The notes below the pieces were generated by a model that was not told where the DNA came from, made no database searches, and saw nothing but the letters and a program-made list of their open reading frames with translations. A program made the translations under genes and the position numbers. A stretch of 14,410 nt of DNA, taken from assembly GCA_027356675.1 (NCBI GenBank), contig DAHVXO010000071.1:1-14410 (forward strand), written 5' to 3'. Position 1 is the stretch's first letter; each line of letters starts with the position of its first letter. The DNA comes from Symbiobacteriaceae bacterium. Its GTDB lineage: Bacteria; Bacillota_E; Symbiobacteriia; Symbiobacteriales; Symbiobacteriaceae. Shown here piece by piece: positions 12,173 through 14,410 of the stretch.

Positions 12173-12553
12173 CTACCCGGGTCCCCGGCCTGGGGCGCCC
12201 TCGGTCTCCTTCCGCCGCCCCACACTAATCTCCCTGGCTCGCTGCACCAGTTGATCCAGCGTCGCGCGGGCAGCAGGGTCCAAATTGCCCACGTTTCGCA
12301 GGGCCATCTGCACCTGAGCGGGAGGAACCGGGGGGAGATAGTGTTGAGGTTTCCTGGCAAAGAAAGCTGGCGGGACGTTGAAGTACTCTGCGATCCGCTC
12401 CAGTACGTCTGAGGACGGGTTCTCTTTTTTCCCCTTCTTCAGCTCGTCGAGGTAGCTTGTGCTGAGCCCGGTCCCCGCTGCGACATCATAGATGTTCTTG
12501 CCGTGTTCGGCAAGCAGGTACACAAACCGGTCAGCAATGGAAGAGTCATACAT
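12173..12553 (-). CDS. XRE-family HTH regulator
   Basis: A 126-residue DNA-binding protein. The N-terminal 65 residues form a Cro/cI-type helix-turn-helix: FVYLLAEHGKNIYDVAAGTG, then LSTSYLDELKKGKKENPS and ERIAEYFNVPPAFF. A C-terminal helical tail follows (MALRNVGNLDPAARATLDQL) and ends in a glycine-rich stretch. The ATG overlaps the stop of the preceding membrane-protein gene (TGATG), with GGGAGG about 10 bases upstream, so it is translationally coupled as the last gene of a three-gene operon. It may regulate that operon, but I see no operator because the operon promoter lies at or beyond the right window edge. Confidence 0.85.
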   Translation of the reverse strand: MYDSSIADRFVYLLAEHGKNIYDVAAGTGLSTSYLDELKKGKKENPSSDVLERIAEYFNVPPAFFARKPQHYLPPVPPAQVQMALRNVGNLDPAARATLDQLVQRAREISVGRRKETEGAPGRGPG

Positions 12554-13764
12554 CAGGCTGTTGCCTCCCGGCCGGTTCGAGGCCAATCGTTTTCTTCGAT
12601 AAGTTCATGCAAAGCCCTCCCTACCTCCAAACCGCAGATGCCGGTTACTTCAGCGTCAGTTGCTCCGGCGAGATACATGCGGGCGGCCAAAACGACTCTA
12701 GCGTCACGATCGAGCTCTGCCTTCGTTTGGGGCGAGCTTAGCTGCACAAAGGATTCGTATACCGAAGAAAACAATGTGACGGTCTGTGTGAGACTGATGC
12801 TCGAGGTTGGGGACAATCTCTGCCCACTGACGTTCGGGCGGATAACCACCGGCTGCATCGGGATAATGGAGGCCAGGTGCATCACCCGACGGGCGTTCTC
12901 GCGGCCACTGGCTAGCCTTTCGTTGATTGCCAAGGCAACACTCACCAGGCAGCCCCGATCCTCCGTCATGGAGCCGATGGTATGGTCTGTCAGATGCCCC
13001 AAAAGGCCAATTAGGTTATCGACGTGGCGCCCAGCATGACGCAGAAGATAGATGTGAGCTCCTAAGCGATTGTACCACTCAGGACCAGCGAGCCCCAGTC
13101 CTAACAATAGGGTGGCCAACGTCAGCGACAATCGATTGATGTGGACGACGATGCCCACGGTAGAAAGGGACATGTAGATGAGCACCTGTCGCCCGAGAAC
13201 GTAAATGATTGCCCATGCAAAGGCCCAGATCATCGTCCAAACCCGCCACCGGGTCTGAGGATTCATCGTCTGGCGAAGCAGGTGTCGTGCTCTGAACAGG
13301 GCATAGAAATAGCCGGCTGCGGCGTAGATCGTAACGGTAAAGGGTACGTTGATATCCCCTTCACTGTTAATAATTGTACCTCCAGCGTAGTTGGCCCAGG
13401 CCAACCAAATCGGAACTAGCCCGAGGAGCGCGCGCAGGAACGCCGACCGCTTGCTGGCCTGGTCAAAGACTGCATCGGCGTAGATCGTGAATAGCCCGGC
13501 TTGAAGCACAAGGACAATATCCTTCACCAGTGCGTTGGTCTCCAAGGACACCATGAAGCGGATGGGCGGCTGATTGAAGATGAAGCTGCCCACGGTCAGC
13601 AGCATGATCCCAAAGCCCAAGCGCATCGCAAGGTCAGGCCGGCCCGGCTGCCCATAAACGCCACGATAGTGAACCCAAAGCAAATAGGCGGCGATGAAAA
13701 GATAGGGTAACGAACTGGTTGTATGAACTAGCATCCAGCGAATGTCTTGTGTTGTCAATCCCAT
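12553..13764 (-). CDS. Seven-helix membrane protein with cytoplasmic tail (MAB_1171c-like)
   Basis: A 403-residue integral membrane protein. About seven hydrophobic helices can be read at roughly residues 17-38, 46-64, 77-99, 109-126, 139-162, 172-199 and 203-226. A soluble region of about 175 residues follows (from GPEWYNRLG), with RVMHLASII and a C-terminal helical part (VVLAARMYLAGATDAEVTGI). This layout, next to an XRE regulator, resembles the MAB_1171c family of putative transporters or sensors; I recall the arrangement and do not see a diagnostic motif. ATG 13764 has GGGAG at about 7-base spacing, embedded in the end of the upstream gene, and its stop overlaps the XRE start. Function is unknown; signalling across the membrane is possible. 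Confidence 0.65.
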   Translation of the reverse strand: MGLTTQDIRWMLVHTTSSLPYLFIAAYLLWVHYRGVYGQPGRPDLAMRLGFGIMLLTVGSFIFNQPPIRFMVSLETNALVKDIVLVLQAGLFTIYADAVFDQASKRSAFLRALLGLVPIWLAWANYAGGTIINSEGDINVPFTVTIYAAAGYFYALFRARHLLRQTMNPQTRWRVWTMIWAFAWAIIYVLGRQVLIYMSLSTVGIVVHINRLSLTLATLLLGLGLAGPEWYNRLGAHIYLLRHAGRHVDNLIGLLGHLTDHTIGSMTEDRGCLVSVALAINERLASGRENARRVMHLASIIPMQPVVIRPNVSGQRLSPTSSISLTQTVTLFSSVYESFVQLSSPQTKAELDRDARVVLAARMYLAGATDAEVTGICGLEVGRALHELIEENDWPRTGREATA

Positions 13765-13766
13765 AG

Positions 13767-14381
13767 TTACACTCCCACGATCGTACCTTGGTCGGCTTCG
13801 GCAAGAATCCCTGTGAAGAGTGCTTCAAGCCAGGGGGAAGCAAGGAAGACAACTGCACGCAAGGTAGGACCCCATGTCCGCCACCGTTCGAGGTAGCGCC
13901 CCGCCCGCTCCCGGGTTTCACCGCCGAGCAGCCCAATGGCGTGCTCCACGTCCCGTGTGGAAACATACGCGTTACATAGGTCGACAAACGCAGTCAGTGA
14001 CTCGCCTTTGGCGCCGATTCGGAGGAGAGGGCCCAGTTCGGCCGGATAGGGCAGGTGCGGCAGCGATGGGAGACGCCGGAGTGCGTGTAATTCGGCGAGG
14101 ATCGTGATGTTCATCGCCCCCAGCCGGCGCATCATGGGCTCCGTTTCGCACCGCCCATAAAAGGCCTTGTCAACAGCCAGGTGATGGCGGTATCCGAGTC
14201 CGAAGGTGCCGGCAAGCTGGGCGCCGAGCTCGTCATTATGGGTTACAGTGCGGGCCAGCCCGGCCTGCAAGTACTGGACGTCAGGGCTGATGGAGCCAGC
14301 AAGGTACGCGGGGAACTGCTCCGGAGAATTCGGTCGGTGAGTCGACCGCGACGCGAGATAAAGGTGTGACGCCATCAGCAT
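13767..14381 (-). CDS. Zinc-dependent phospholipase C-like hydrolase
   Basis: A 204-residue protein with the metal-ligand pattern of the zinc-dependent phospholipase C-like group: H6 near the N-terminus (ASHLYLAS), D34 in GSISPDVQYL, H48 in VTHND, then H66/H67 and D71 in FGLGYRHHLAVDKAFY. The rest is predicted helical. No signal peptide is visible, so a cytoplasmic site is likely. The substrate cannot be told; members may act on phosphoesters. ATG 14381 has GGGAGG at about 7-base spacing and is preferred over the ATG two codons later. It is the first gene of an operon with only 2 bases between its stop and the next start. The promoter is at or beyond the right edge. Confidence 0.65.
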   Translation of the reverse strand: MLMASHLYLASRSTHRPNSPEQFPAYLAGSISPDVQYLQAGLARTVTHNDELGAQLAGTFGLGYRHHLAVDKAFYGRCETEPMMRRLGAMNITILAELHALRRLPSLPHLPYPAELGPLLRIGAKGESLTAFVDLCNAYVSTRDVEHAIGLLGGETRERAGRYLERWRTWGPTLRAVVFLASPWLEALFTGILAEADQGTIVGV

Positions 14382-14410
14382 AGAACGTCCTCCCTGACCA
14401 TTCAGGCGAC

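Noticed and set aside
1..14410. CRISPR array, rRNA or tRNA genes
   Set aside because: No regularly spaced direct repeats and no rRNA or tRNA-like segments were seen on either strand.

Overview
The base composition (GC-rich but not extreme), the strong AGGAGG-type ribosome binding sites on nearly every gene, the frequent TTG/GTG starts and the intrinsic terminators suggest a Gram-positive host, most likely a GC-rich member of the Bacillota (Clostridia such as Moorella- or Desulfotomaculum-like lineages). This is an inference from style; no taxonomic marker gene is present. The mix of unknown genes, DNA-handling proteins and an insertion sequence looks like accessory DNA (an integrated element or plasmid), not core chromosome.

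Layout. At 1-428 (minus) lies the start of an unrecognised protein cut by the window edge. It is divergent from a plus-strand pair at 710-2607: a membrane protein fused to a spermidine-synthase-like Rossmann domain, followed by a small hypothetical protein. A promoter, a folded RNA leader and an intrinsic terminator (2642-2803) then precede a gene (2855-4138) for a TIM-barrel protein of the tRNA-guanine transglycosylase (TGT)/DpdA type. A strong terminator at 4145-4180 closes this unit.

A second plus-strand series runs from 4309 to about 10039: a hypothetical protein with an apparent internal duplication; a full-length topoisomerase III (TopB) homologue whose catalytic tyrosine and several other active-site residues are replaced; an SF2 (SSL2-type) DEAH helicase that appears to start at CTG; a 43-residue membrane peptide; and a membrane-anchored protein with a receiver-like N-terminal domain. 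Most of these use non-ATG starts with good ribosome binding sites.

A complete insertion sequence occupies 10055-12076. Its 39-bp imperfect terminal inverted repeats each contain a perfect hairpin. It carries two overlapping genes: a HARE-HTH-like small protein and an IS4-superfamily DDE transposase with an intact YREK signature. To its right, a tightly coupled minus-strand operon (14381 to 12173) encodes a zinc-dependent phospholipase C-like hydrolase, a seven-helix membrane protein with a cytoplasmic tail, and an XRE-type regulator.

How they may work together. The TGT/DpdA-like protein, the topoisomerase-like protein and the helicase all belong to families acting on nucleic acids, so an element-encoded DNA modification, maintenance or defence function is possible. 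No 7-deazaguanine synthesis gene is in view, so this remains a hypothesis. The most unusual items are the pseudo-topoisomerase and the structured leader in front of the TGT-like gene.
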